Source: Rattus norvegicus
Taxonomy: Eukaryota; Chordata; Mammalia; Rodentia; Muridae
Assembly: GCF_036323735.1 (NCBI RefSeq)
Contig: NC_086034.1
Coordinates: 38,758,439 to 38,822,438 of the forward strand
Length of the DNA: 64,000 nucleotides
Reading direction: 5' to 3'
Shown: piece after piece, positions 34,890 to 45,475 of the stretch
Layout of the letters: the number at the start of each line of letters is the position of its first letter
How positions within the stretch are numbered: the first letter of the stretch is position 1
The notes under the pieces: model-generated
Databases searched by the model: none
The model's input: only the letters and a program-made list of their open reading frames with translations
Told to the model about the DNA's origin: nothing
Translations under genes and position numbers: made by a program

Positions 34890-36977
34890 CCTCCCTCCCT
34901 CCCTCCCTCCCTCCCTTCCTTCCTTCCTTCCTTCCTTCCTTCCTTCCTTCCTTCCTTCCTTCCTTCCTTCCTTCCTTCCTTCCTTTCTTTCTTTAGAACA
35001 GTAGTATTTGCCTTTCCCCTAGGTCCCTAGAGTATCCAATCACAGGTTCTTGTTCACACAGGCAGTGTCTGCTATGAGTTTCATCTGTGGAGTGGGCTTT
35101 AAGTCAAATCAGATACGGTTCTGATTTGGTTACTCCTATAAGCTTTATGTCACTATTGACCTACCTTATCTTGCAGGCAGTTTGTCACTGTAGATCAAAG
35201 GATTTCTGGGTGGTTTGGTGTTTACATTTCTCCTTTGGTAGAGAGCAAAGTACTTTCCTATACCAAAGATGATAGAATGTAGGGCTGATGGCTTTATGTA
35301 GGCATAAACTCAACCTCTCCAGGTTCAATGATTGTGTATGTCTTATTTTCAACAAGAAGGTCTTGTTATCAGTTTGCGGAGAGCAATGTATTGTCTTGGC
35401 AACAACCCATGTTGTTTTGTGACTGTTGTGGAATCCCTTTGGCCAGACATTCAATTAGATGTAACCTATTTCTAGCACTGGAAGCTTCATTTGGTGACAA
35501 GAAATATCCAGTGAGGATTCTGATTTCTCTATTATTTGGTATATATATGAAGCTTCTACTGTATTAGGTTTCAATACTAAGCCTGAATGCTACATCATAA
35601 CTGTCTCTCTGGGAACTCCCTAGAGTCTACTCCTCTCCTCACTCCCCATTTTTCCTCCCATTCCATCCCTCCATAAATCCAAACTATCAATTCTATGCCC
35701 CTTCCCTCGTGAGATCTATCTTGAGGTCTAACATCCTTTATTCTAAACCTAACCTTTGAGGTTCTATGGATTGTAGCTTGGTTATCATTGACTTAACAGC
35801 TAAGATCCATGTAAGTGAATACATACCACATCTCTCTTTCTGGGTCTGAAAAGCCTCACTTGGGATGGTTTCTCTAGTTCCATCCATTTACATATAAATA
35901 TGATGATTTCATTTTTTAAAAAGTGCACAAGTAATACTCCATTATGTAGATGTATCGTGTTTTCTTTATCCATTCTTTGTTGAGGGACATCTAGGTTATT
36001 TCCAACTACTGGACATTATAAATAAAGTCATAGTGAACATGTTTGAGTAAGTGGTGTCCTTGTGGTAGGACGGAATACCTTTGGGTATATGCCCAAGAAT
36101 GGTATACCTAGGTCTTCAGATAGACTGATTCCCAACTTTCCCAGCATATTGATTTCCACAGTGGCTATGCAAATTTGCACTTCTACCATCAATGGAGGAG
36201 TGTTCCCTCGCTTCACTTCCTCACCATCATAAACCATTATTATAGATCTTAGCGTTTCTGACAGGTATGAGAATAGTTTTTATTTGCATTTCTCTGATAG
36301 GTACAGATGCTAAATATTTCTTTACGTGTTTCTTAGTCATTTGAGTTTTCTCACGTGAGAATTCTCAGTTTGCATCTATACTCTAAGTTTTGGTTGTGTT
36401 ATTTGGTTTCTTGATATATAGAGTTTTTTTTCAGTTTTTTACAAATTTTTGACATTAGTCATCTATTGGATGTAATCTTTTCCCAGTCTATAAACTGTCA
36501 TTTTATCCTATTGACAGTGTCCTTTGCCTTTCAAAAGCTTTTCAGCTTCCTGAAGTCTCATTTGTTAATTGTTGGTCTAAGGGCCTGTACTAATGATGTT
36601 CTGTTCAGAAAGTTGTCTGCTGTGTCAATGTGTTCAAGGATATCCTCCACTTCCTCTTCTACTAGGTTCAGTGTATTTAATTTTATACTAAGGTCTTTTA
36701 TCCATGTAGACTTGAGTTTTATGCAGGGTGATAGAATGGATCTATTTGTACTCTTCTACAACAATTGCTGTCTAATGTAATCAGCCCACAATTTTGGAGA
36801 TGCTGGGTATTTTTGATTTGTTTTTGTTTTGTTTGGTTTGGTTTTTTTCAGTGTGTTTGTCTGACTTCTTTATCAATAATTAGGTGTCCACAGGTAAAAT
36901 GGACTTATGTCTGGATCTTCAGTTGATCATTGATCATCCACTGATCAGTGTCTGTATTTGTACCAATACCATGTAGG
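34436..36977 (-). mobile_element. Old host L1 (Lx-type), part 1: 3' UTR and ORF2 C-terminal region
   Basis: This is the leftmost part of one minus-strand L1 that continues at 45,011, 51,501, 55,611 and 55,968. The 3' end begins with the inverse of the rodent L1 terminus ('catactatattctgattatg'). The 3' UTR runs to about 35,850 and includes the compound microsatellite at 34,842-34,994. ORF2-derived sequence follows (for example 'ctttgggtatatgcccaaga' at about 36,082). Every frame is interrupted. The last readable position is at an ORF2 site equivalent to 'accaataccatg' (36,962-36,973). Confidence 0.85.
34842..34994. repeat. Compound (CT)n(CCCT)n(CCTT)n microsatellite
   Basis: About 150 bp of uninterrupted polypyrimidine on the plus strand in three successive phases, within the old L1 3' UTR. 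Confidence 0.97.
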
Positions 36978-38540
36978 TTTTTTTTTTTATTTTTTTAGCT
37001 TTTTTTCTCCATCTTTATTAAATTGGGTATTTCTTATTTACATTGCAATTGTTATTCCCTTTCCCGATTTCCAGGCCAACACCCCACTAAGCCCTCCCAA
37101 TCCCCTTCTATATGGGTGTTCCCGTCCCTATCGTCCCTCCATTACTGCCCTCCCCACAACAATCCCATTCACTGGGGGTTCTGTCTTGGCAGGACCAAGG
37201 GCTTCCCTTTCCACTGGTGTTCTTACTAGGCTATTCATTGCTACCTATGGAGTTGGAGCCCAGGGTCAGTCTATGTATAGTCTTAGGGTAGTGGCTTAAT
37301 TTCTGGAAGCTCTGATTGGTTGGCATTGTTGTTCATATGGGGTCTCAAGTCCCTTCAAGCTCTTTCAGTCCTTTCTCTGATTCCTTCAATGGGGGTTCCC
37401 ATTCTCAGTTCAGTGGTTTGCGGCTGGCATTTGCCTATGTATTTGCTGTATTCTGGCTGTGTCTCTCAGGAGAGATCTACATCCGGTTCCTGTCGGCCTG
37501 CACTTCTTTGCTTCATCCATTTTATCTAGTTTGGTGGCTGTACATGTATGGGCCACATGTGGGGCAGCCTCTGAATGGGCGTTCCTTCAGCCTCTGTTCT
37601 AAACTTTGCCTCCCTATTCCCTCCCAAGTGTATTCTTGTTCCCCTTTTAAAGAAGGAGTGAAGCATTTGCATTTTGGTCATCCTTCTTGAGTTTCATGTG
37701 TTCTGTGCATCTAGGGCAATTCAAGCATTTGGGCTAATATCCACTTATCAATGAATGCATACCATGTGTGTTTTTCTGTGATTGGGTTACCTCACTCAGG
37801 ATGATATTTTTCAGTTCCATCCATTTGCCTATGAATTTCATAAAGTCATTGTTTTTGATAGCTGAATAATATTCCATTGTGTAGATTTCTATATCCACAT
37901 TTTCTGTATCCATTCCTCTGTTGAAGGGCATCTGGGGTCTTTCCAGCTTCTGGATATTATAGGCTGCTATGAATATAGTGGAGCATAAGTTGTTGTTATA
38001 TGTTGGGGCATCTTTTTGGTATATGTCCAAGAGAGGTATAGCTGGGTCCTCGGGTAGTTCAAGTCTAATTTTCTGAGGAACCTCCAGATTGATTTCCAGA
38101 ATTGTTATACCAGTCTGCAATCCCACCAGCAATGGAGGAATGTTCCTCTTTCTCCACATCCTCGCCAGCATCTGCTGTTGCTGGAGTTTTTTGATCTTAG
38201 CCATTCTGACTGGTGTGAGGTGGAATCTCAGGGTTGTTTTGATTTGCATTTCCCTGATGACTAAAAATATTGAACATTTCTTTAGGTGCTTCTCAGCTAT
38301 TCAGCATTCCTCAGCTGTGAATTCTTTGTTTAGCTTGGAACCCCATTGTTTAATAGGGTTATTTGTCTCCCTGCAGTCTAACTTCATGAGTTCTTCATAT
38401 ATTTTGGATATGAGCCCTCTATCAGTTGCAGGATTGGTAAAGATCTTTTCCCAATCTGTTGGTTGCAATTTTGTCCTAACCGCAGTGTCCTTTGCCTTAC
38501 AGAAGCTTTGCAGTTTTATGAGATCCCATTTGTCGATTCT
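36978..38540 (-). mobile_element. 5'-truncated L1 inside the host L1
   Basis: An inverted poly(A) (T run from 36,978) is followed by a young-type 3' UTR (to 37,733). The ORF2 C-terminal region then runs to 38,540. The ORF2 stop codon complement is at 37,734-37,736. A 171-codon frame (37,734-38,249) keeps LELPEDPAIPLLDIY, YYSAIKNNDFM and the terminal HSLISGY. Upstream ORF2 (38,301-38,561 region) keeps IDKWDLIKLQSFCKAKDT but is separated by a stop or shift. The 5' end coincides with the insertion point of the next L1, so its own right-hand TSD is not visible. Confidence 0.92.
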
Positions 38541-38603
38541 TTTTTTTTTCCAACTCTTCAAAGCACATGATTCATCATGCTTTTTATTTTATTTTATTTT
38601 ATT
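38541..38603 (-). other. Double poly(A) with 31-bp insert: candidate L1 3' transduction
   Basis: Reading the minus strand, the downstream L1 ends in an (AATAAAAT)-type tail (complement of 38,581-38,603). A non-L1 31-bp segment follows (complement of 38,550-38,580), then a second A run (complement of 38,541-38,549). The TSD candidate lies directly beyond. This order, tail then unique sequence then tail, is the usual signature of 3' flanking DNA carried by L1 read-through. Confidence 0.6.
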
Positions 38604-39309
38604 AACTTGAGTATTTCTTATATACATTTCGAGTGTTATTCTCTTTCCCGGTTTCTGGGCAAACATCCCCTTCCCCCCTCCCCTTCCTTATGGGTGTTCC
38701 CCTCCCCATCTTCCCCATATTGCCGCCCTCCCCCCAACAATCACGTTCACTGGGGATTCAGTCTTAGCAGGACCCAGGGCTTCCCCTTACACTGGTGCTC
38801 TTACTAGGATATTCATTGCTACCTATGAGGTCAGAGTCCAGGGTCAGTCCATGTATAGTCTTTAGGTAGTGGCTTAGTCCTTGGAAGCTCTGGTTGCTTG
38901 GCATTGTTGTTCATATGGGGTCTCGAGCCCCCTCAAGCTTTCCAGTTCTTTCTCTGATTCCTTCAACGGGGGTCCTGTTCTCAGTTCAGTGGTTTGCTGC
39001 TGGCATTCGCCTCTGTATTTGCTGTATTCTGGCTGTGTCTCTCAGGAGAGATTTACATCTGGCTCGTGTTTGCCTGCACTTCTTTGCTTCATCCATCTTG
39101 TCAAATTGGGTGGCTGTATATATATGGGCCACATGTGGGGCAGGCTCTGAATGGGTGTTCCTTCTGTCTCTGTTTTAATCTTTGCCTCTCTATTCCCTGC
39201 CAAGGGTATTCTTGTTCCCCTTTTAAAGAAGGAGTGAAGCATTCACATTTTGGTCATCCTTCTTGAGTTTCATTTGTTCTGTGCATCTAGGGTAATTCAA
39301 GCATTTGGG

Positions 39310-42300
39310 CTAATAGCCACTTACTAATGAGTGCATACCATGTGTGTTTTTCTGTGATTGGGTTACCTCACTCAGGATGATATTTTCCAGTTCCGACCAT
39401 TTGCCTACGAATTTCATAAAGTCATTGTTTTTGATAGCTGAGTAATATTCCATTGTGTAGATGTACCACATGTTCTGTATCCATTCCTCTGTTGAAGGGC
39501 ATCTGGGTTCTTTCCAGCTTCTGGCTATTATAAATAAGGCTGCTATGAACATAGTGGACCACATGTCTTTTTTATATGTTGGGGCATCTTGTGGGTATAT
39601 GCCCAAGAGAGGTATAGCTGGATCCTCAGGCAGTTCAATGTCCAATTTTCTGACGAACCTCCAGACTGATTTCCAGAATGGTTGTAACAGTCTGCAATCC
39701 CACCAACAATGGAGGAGTGTTCTTCTTTCTCTACATCCTCGCCAGCATTTGCTGTCACCTGAGTTTTTGATCTTAGCCATTCTGACTGGTGTGAGGTGAA
39801 ATCTCAGGGTTGTTTTGATTTGCATTTCCCTAATGACTAAAGATGTTGAACATTTCATTTGGGTTTTTCAGCCATTCGGCATTCCTCAGCTGTGAATTCT
39901 TTGTTTAGCTCTGAACCCCAATTTTTAATAGGGTTATTTGTCTCCCTGTGGTCTTACTTCTTGAGTTCTTTGTATATTTTGGATATAAGCCCTCTATCTG
40001 TTGTAGGATTGGTAAAGATCCTTTCCCAATCTGTTGGTTACAGTTTTGTCCTAACCACTGTGTCCTTTGCCTTACAGAAGCTGTGCAATTTTATGAGATC
40101 CCATTTGTTGATTCTTGATTTTAGAGCATAAGCCATTGGTGTTTTGTTCAGGAAATTTTTTCCAGTGCCCACGTGTTCCAGATGCTTCCCTAGTTTTTCT
40201 TCTATTAGTTTGAGTGTATCTGGTTTGATGTGAAGGTTCTTGATCCACTTGGACTTAAGCTTTGTACAGGGTGATAAGCATGGATCGATCTGCATTCTTC
40301 CACATGTTGACCTCCAGTTGAACCAGCACCATTTGCTGAAAATGCTATCTTTTTTCCATTGGATGGTTTTGGCTCCTTCATCAAAAATCAAGTGACCATA
40401 GGTGTGTGGGTTCATTTCTGGGTCTTCAATTCTATTCCACTAGTCTATCTGCCTGTCTCTGCACCAATACCATACAGGTTTTATCACTATTGCTCTGTAA
40501 TACTGCTTGAGTTCAGGGATAGTGATTCCCCCTGAAGTCCTTTTATTGTTGAGGATAGTTTTAGCTATCCTGGGGTTTTTGTTATTCCAGATGAATTTGC
40601 AAATTATTCTGTCTAACTCTTTGAAGAATTGGATTGGTATTTTGATGGGGATTGCATTGAATCTGTAGATCACTTTTGGTAAAATGGCTATTTATACTAT
40701 ATTAATCCTGCCAATCCATGAGCATGGGAGATCTTTCCATCTTCTGAGGTCTTCTTCAATTTCTTTCTTCAGAGTCTTGAAGTTCTTATTGTACAAATCT
40801 TTTACTTGCTTGGTTAGAGTCACACCGAGGTACTTTATATTGTTTGGGTCTATTATGAAGGGTGTTGTTTCCCTAATTTCTTTCTCGGTTTGTTTCTCTT
40901 TTGTGTAGAGGAAGGCTACTGATTTATTTGAGTTAATTTTATACCCAGCCACTTTGCTGAAGTTGTTTATCAGCTTTAGTAGTTCTCTGGTGGAACTTTT
41001 GGGATCACTTAAATATACTATCATATCATCTGCAAATAGTGATATTTTGACTTCTTCTTTTCTGATCTGTATCCCCTTGACCTCCTTTTCTTGTCTGATT
41101 GCTCTGGCTAGAACTTCAAGAACTATATTGAATAAGTAGGGAGAGATTGGGCAGGCTTGTCTCGTCCCTGATTTTAGGGGGATTGCTTCAAGTTTCTCTC
41201 CATTTAGTTTAATGTTAGCAACTGGTTTGCTGTATACAGCTTTTACTATGTTTAGGTATGGGACTCAAAATCATATTGTTTCCAGGACTTTTATCATGAA
41301 GGGGTGTTGAATTTTGTCAAATGCTTTCTCAGCGTCTAATGAAATGATCATGTGGTTTTGTTCTTTCAGTTTGTTTATATAATGGATCACGTTGATGGTT
41401 TTCCATATATTAAACCATCCCTGCATGCTGGGATGAAGCCTACTTGATCATGGTGGATGATTGTTTTGGTGTGCTCTTGGATTTGGTTTGCCAGGATTTT
41501 ATTGAGTAGTTTTGCATCGATATTCATAAGGGAAATTGGTCTGAAGTTCTCTTTCTTTGTTGCGTCTTTGTGTGGTTTAGGTATAAGAGTAATTGTGGCT
41601 TCATAGAAGGAATTGGTAGTGCTCCATCTGCTTCAATTTTGTGGAATAGTTTGGATAATATTGGTATGAGGTCTTCTATGAAGGTCTGATAGAATTCTGC
41701 ACTAAACCCGTCTGGACCTGGGCTCTTTTTGTTTGGGAGACCTTTAATGACTGCTTCTATTTCCTTAGGAGTTATGGGGTTGTTTAACTGGTTTATCTGT
41801 TCCTGATTTAACTTCGGTACCTGGTATCTGTCTAGGAAATTGTCCATTTCCTGCTGATTTTCAAGTTTTGTTGAATATAGGCTTTTATAGTAAGATTTGA
41901 TGATTTTTTGAATTTCCTCTGAATCTGTAGTTATGTCTCCCTTTTCATTTCTGATTTTGTTAATTTGGACACACTCTCTGTGTCCTCTCATTAGTCTCGC
42001 TAAGGGTTTATCTATCTTGTTGATTTTCTCAAAGAACCAACTTTTGGTTCTGTTGATTCTTTCTCTGGTCCTTTTTGTTTCTACTTGGTTGATTTCAGCT
42101 CTGACTTTGATTATTTCCTGCCTTCTACTCCTCCTGGTTGTATTTGCTTCCTTTTGTTGTAGAGCTTTTAGGTGTGCTGTCAAGCTGGTGACATATGCTC
42201 TTTCCTGTTTCTTTCTGCAGGCACTCAGAGCTATGAGTTTTCCTCTTAGCACAGCTTTCATTGTGTCGCATAAGTTTGGGTATGTTGTACCTTTATTTTC

Positions 42301-43188
42301 ATTAAATTCTAAAAAGTCTTTAATTTCTTTCTTTCTTTCTTCCTTGACCAGGTTATCGTTGAGTAGAACATTGTTCAACTTCCACGTAAATGTGGGCGTT
42401 CTTTCCTTATTGTTATTGAAGACCAACTTTAGGCCGTGGTGGTCTGATAGCACGCATGGGATTATTTCTATCTTTCTGTACCTGTTGAGGCCCGTTTTTT
42501 GACCAATTATATGGTCAATTTTGGAGAAAGTACCATGAGGAGCTTAGAAGAAGGTATATCCTTTTGCTTTAGGATAGAATGTTCTATAAATATCTGTTAA
42601 GTCCATTTGGTTCATGACTTCTCTTAGTCTGTCTACATCTCTGTTTAATTTCTGTTTCCATGATCTGTCCATTGATGAGAGTGGGGTATTGAAATCTCCT
42701 ACTATTATTGTGTGAGGTACAATGTGTGCTTTGAGCTTTAGTAAGGTTTCTTTTAGGTATGTAGGTGCCCTTGTATTTGGGGCATAGATATTTAGGACTG
42801 AGACTTCATCTTGGTGGATTTTTCCTTTGATGAATATGAAGTGTCCTTCCTTATCTTTTTTGATGACTTTTAGTTGAAAATTGATTTTATTTGATATTAG
42901 AATGGCTACTCCAGCTTGCTTCTTCTGACCATTTGCTTGGAAAGTTGTTTTCCAGCCTTTCACTCTGAGGTAGTGTCTGTCTTTGTCTCTGAGGTGTGTT
43001 TCCTGTAGGCAGCAGAATGCAGGGTCCTCGTTGTGTATCCAGTTTGTTAATCTATGTCTTTTTATTGGGGAGTTGAGGCCATTGATGTTGAGAGATATTA
43101 AGGAATAGTGATTATTGCTTCCTGTTATATTCATATTTGGATATGAGGTTATGTTTGTGTGCTTTTCTTCTCTTTGTTTTGTTGCCAA
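39310..43188 (-). pseudogene. L1 ORF2 (endonuclease/reverse transcriptase), broken
   Basis: The first readable codon is TTG (43,186-43,188), so the usual ATG is lost. The endonuclease part (42,544-43,188) shows SLNINGLNS, CLQETHL and GDFNTPLS. A nonsense codon at 42,544-42,546 stops it, but the same frame resumes with SDHHGLKLVF, so most of an APE-type endonuclease is recognisable. The RT region (41,524-42,453) has NKKSPGPDGFSAEFYQ, then a frameshift near 41,625. The RT catalytic FADD lies at about 41,027-41,038. Further stops split the remainder. The C-terminal 182 codons (39,310-39,858) are open and end in HSLVSGY. The intact product would nick DNA and prime reverse transcription from L1 RNA; this copy cannot. 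Confidence 0.93.
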
Positions 43189-43193
43189 GATGA

Positions 43194-44269
43194 TTAATTT
43201 CTTGCTTCTTCTAGGGTGTAGATTGCCTCCTTATGTTGGGCTTTACCATTTATTATCCTTTGCAGTGCTGGATTTGTAGAAAGATATTGTGTTAATTTGT
43301 TTTTGTCATGGAATATCTTGGTTTCTCCATCTATGTTAATTGAGAGTTTTGGAGGATACAGTAACCTGGGCTGACATTTGTGTTCTCTTAGGGTCTGTAT
43401 GACATCTCTCCAGGATATTCTGGCTTTCATAGTCTCTGTCGAAAAGTCTGGTGTGATTCTGATAGGTCTGCCTTTATATGTTACTTGACCTTTTTCCCTT
43501 ACTGCTTTTAATATTCGTTCTTTATTTTGTGCATTTGGTGTTTTGACTATTATGTGATGGGAAGAGTTTCTTTTCTGGTCCAATCTATTTTGAGTTATGT
43601 AGGCTTCTTGTATGCTTATGGGTATCTCTTTCTTTAGGTTAGGGAAGTTTTCTTCTATGATTTTGTTGAAGATATTTACTGGTCCTTTGAGCTGGGAGTC
43701 TTCACTCTCTTCTATACCTATCATCCTTAGGTTTGATCTTCTCATTGAATCCTGGATTTCCTGTATGTTTTGGACCAGTAGCTTTTTCTGCTTTACATTA
43801 TCTTTGACAGTTGAGTCAATGATTTCTATGGAATCTTCTGTTCCTGAGATTCTCTCTTCTATGTCTTGTATTCTGTTGGTGAAGCTTGTATCTATGGCTC
43901 CTTGTCTCTTCTTTTGGTCTTCTATATCCAGGGTTTTTCCATGTGTTCTTTCTTGATTGCTTCTATTTCCATTTTTAATTCCTTCAACTGTTTGATTGTG
44001 TTTTCCTGGAATTCTTTCAGGCATTTTTGTGATTCCTCTCTGTAGGCTTCTACTTGTTTATTTATGTTTTCCTGTGTTTCTGTAAGGGAGTTCTTCACGT
44101 CTTTCTTGAAGTCCTCCAGCATCATGATCAAATATGATTTTGAAACTAGATCTTGCTTTTCTGTTGTGTTTGGATATTCTGTGTTTGCTTTGGTGGGAGA
44201 ATTGGGCTCTGATGGTGCCATGTAGTCTTTGTTTCTGTTGCTTGGATTCCTGCGTTTGCCTTTTGCTAT
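43194..44269 (-). pseudogene. L1 ORF1 (RNA-binding nucleic acid chaperone), broken
   Basis: The expected length (about 358 codons) is present, but the normal start codon reads ATA (44,267-44,269), followed in frame by AKGKRRNPSN. The first in-frame ATG is at 44,219-44,221. A frameshift near 43,935-43,940, in an A-run before CCC, separates the N-terminal part (43,922-44,221; coiled-coil-like, ending HMEKPW) from the rest (43,194-44,024). The rest keeps RRSNLRMIGIEESED of the RRM region and TPDFSTETMKARISW of the C-terminal domain. ORF1p normally trimerises and packages L1 RNA. Confidence 0.92.
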
Positions 44270-45000
44270 CAGATTATCTCTAGTGTTACTTTGTTCTTCT
44301 ATTTCTGACAGTGGCTAGACTGTCCTATAAGCCTGTGTGTCAGCGGTGCTGTAGACCTGTTTTCCTATTTTCTTTCAGCCAGTTATGGGAACAGAGTGTT
44401 CTGCTTTCGGGCGTGTAGTTTTTCCTATCTATAGGTCTTCAGCTGTTCCTGTGGGTCTGTGTCCTGACGTCACTTTGCAGGTTGCTTGGAGTAGGAAGGT
44501 TTGTCTTACCTGTAGTCCCAAGGCTCAAGTTTGCTTGTGGGGTGCTGCCTACGAGCTCTCCACGGTGGCAGCAACCAGGAAGGTCTGTGCTACCCTTTCC
44601 AGGAGCTTATGTGCTCCAGGGTTCCAGATGGCATTTGGTGTTTTCCTCTGGAATCAGTAATGTGGGCAGAGTGCAGTCTCTTCTGGTTTCCCAGGCATGT
44701 CTGCCTCTCTGAAGGTTTAGCTCTCCCTCCCAGGGGATTTGGGTGCAGAGAACTGTTTATCTGGTCGGTCCCTTCAGGTTCCAGTGGTGTCTCAGTTGCA
44801 GGGGACCTGCTGCTGTGCCCTTATCTACGGGAACCTAGAAGCCGTATACAGTTTCCTCTTGGGCCAGGGATGTGGGCAGGGGTTGGCAGTGTTGGTTGTC
44901 TCTTCTGCTCTGTCGTCTCAGGAGTGCCCACCTTTCCAGGGGGTGAGGTCTCTCTCCCACGGGGTTTGGGAGCAGCGAGCTCTACTTTGTTTTTCAGGGA
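44270..45000 (-). promoter_or_regulatory. L1 5' UTR (internal promoter region)
   Basis: This GC-rich 731-bp segment upstream of ORF1 on the minus strand is of the type carrying L1 promoter activity in rodents. The right edge is set by the TSD candidate at 45,001. Several open frames on both strands (for example 44,531-45,106 plus) reflect GC content and end in the neighbouring (TG)n; they have no domain support. Confidence 0.75.
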
Positions 45001-45010
45001 TGTCGATACT

Positions 45011-45051
45011 GCCAAGATTGTTTCATCATTAAAGATTAGCTGTATTGCACT

Positions 45052-45102
<51 letters not shown>

Positions 45103-45270
45103 TTGAGTGTGCGCGCGCGTTTCAATAAGAAGCTGAAAATTGTCCTTCAAGATCTGGGAAGAATTGAGTTGGAATTTTAACAGGAATTATATTGAATCTA
45201 TAGATTGCTTTTGGTAGGATAGCCATTTTTACTATGTTACTCCTAAAAATTCAAGAGCATAGGAGGTCTT
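45011..45270 (-). mobile_element. Old host L1, part 2 (ORF2), with (TG)n
   Basis: This short ORF2 segment resumes after about 80 missing bases ('aagattgtttcatc...gaaaattgtccttcaagatctgg...tagattgcttttggtaggatagcc'). It contains a (TG)n insertion/expansion (45,056-45,097). It ends with the left copy of the target duplication (45,253-45,270). Confidence 0.85.
45253..45270. repeat. Left target-site duplication of the ERV retrocopy
   Basis: aagagcataggaggtctt, matched by aagagcataggagatctt at 51,501-51,518 (17/18). Both are host L1 ORF2 sequence. The top-strand junction ttc|aaga corresponds to a bottom-strand TCTT/GA nick, a variant close to the L1 endonuclease preference TTTT/AA. Confidence 0.93.
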
Positions 45271-45455
45271 GTTCGATTCCTCTGTCTCCTGTGTGAGATA
45301 CGTGTCGACCCGGGATCCCGCTAAGACCCGGGATCTCGTTAATAAAGCTACCTTGTGCTTTTACATCAAGAATGGCTACTCGTGATTCCTGGGGGCACCC
45401 CACCCCTCGATCGGAGCGAGAGACGCAGTTCCCCGTTTTGGGGTACGCTCTTTCA
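45271..45455 (+). repeat. R-U5 (left end, no U3)
   Basis: R is 45,273-45,368, with AATAAA at 45,341-45,346. U5 follows to the CA at 45,454-45,455. The first one or two bases (gt) do not match the right-hand R context and could be a cap-derived addition. R matches 51,389-51,484 with a single T/C difference (45,354 versus 51,470). Confidence 0.92.
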
Positions 45456-45457
45456 TT

Positions 45458-45475
45458 TGGGGGCTCGTCCGGGAT
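45458..45475 (+). other. Primer-binding site for tRNA-Pro
   Basis: TGGGGGCTCGTCCGGGAT is the perfect 18-nt complement of the tRNA-Pro 3' end used by many gammaretroviruses. It lies two bases after the U5 CA, the standard spacing. Confidence 0.95.

Larger units (their letters stand above)
38541..45000 (-). mobile_element. Near full-length rat-type L1 with 5' UTR
   Basis: A 6.46-kb minus-strand L1: 3' UTR (38,604-39,309), ORF2 remnant (39,310-43,188), ORF1 remnant (43,194-44,269) and 5' UTR (44,270-45,000). It sits at the truncated end of another L1. A 10-bp imperfect repeat (tgtcgattct at 38,531-38,540 and tgtcgatact at 45,001-45,010) is a plausible TSD. About 80 bp of the underlying host L1 appears to be missing at this site. 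Coding damage is limited to a handful of lesions, so it is younger than its host, but it cannot mobilise itself. Confidence 0.93.

Noticed and set aside
38089..38610. 173-codon plus-strand frame
   Set aside because: Antisense of L1 ORF2 C-terminal region; hydrophobic composition results from reading the wrong strand.
41933..42502. 189-codon plus-strand frame
   Set aside because: It is antisense to the L1 ORF2 reading frame. The Leu/Ser/Phe-rich translation is a mirror of the A-rich L1 coding strand.
44531..45106. 191-codon plus-strand frame ending in Cys-Val repeats
   Set aside because: It is antisense to the L1 5' UTR and runs into a (TG)n tract. No known protein pattern.
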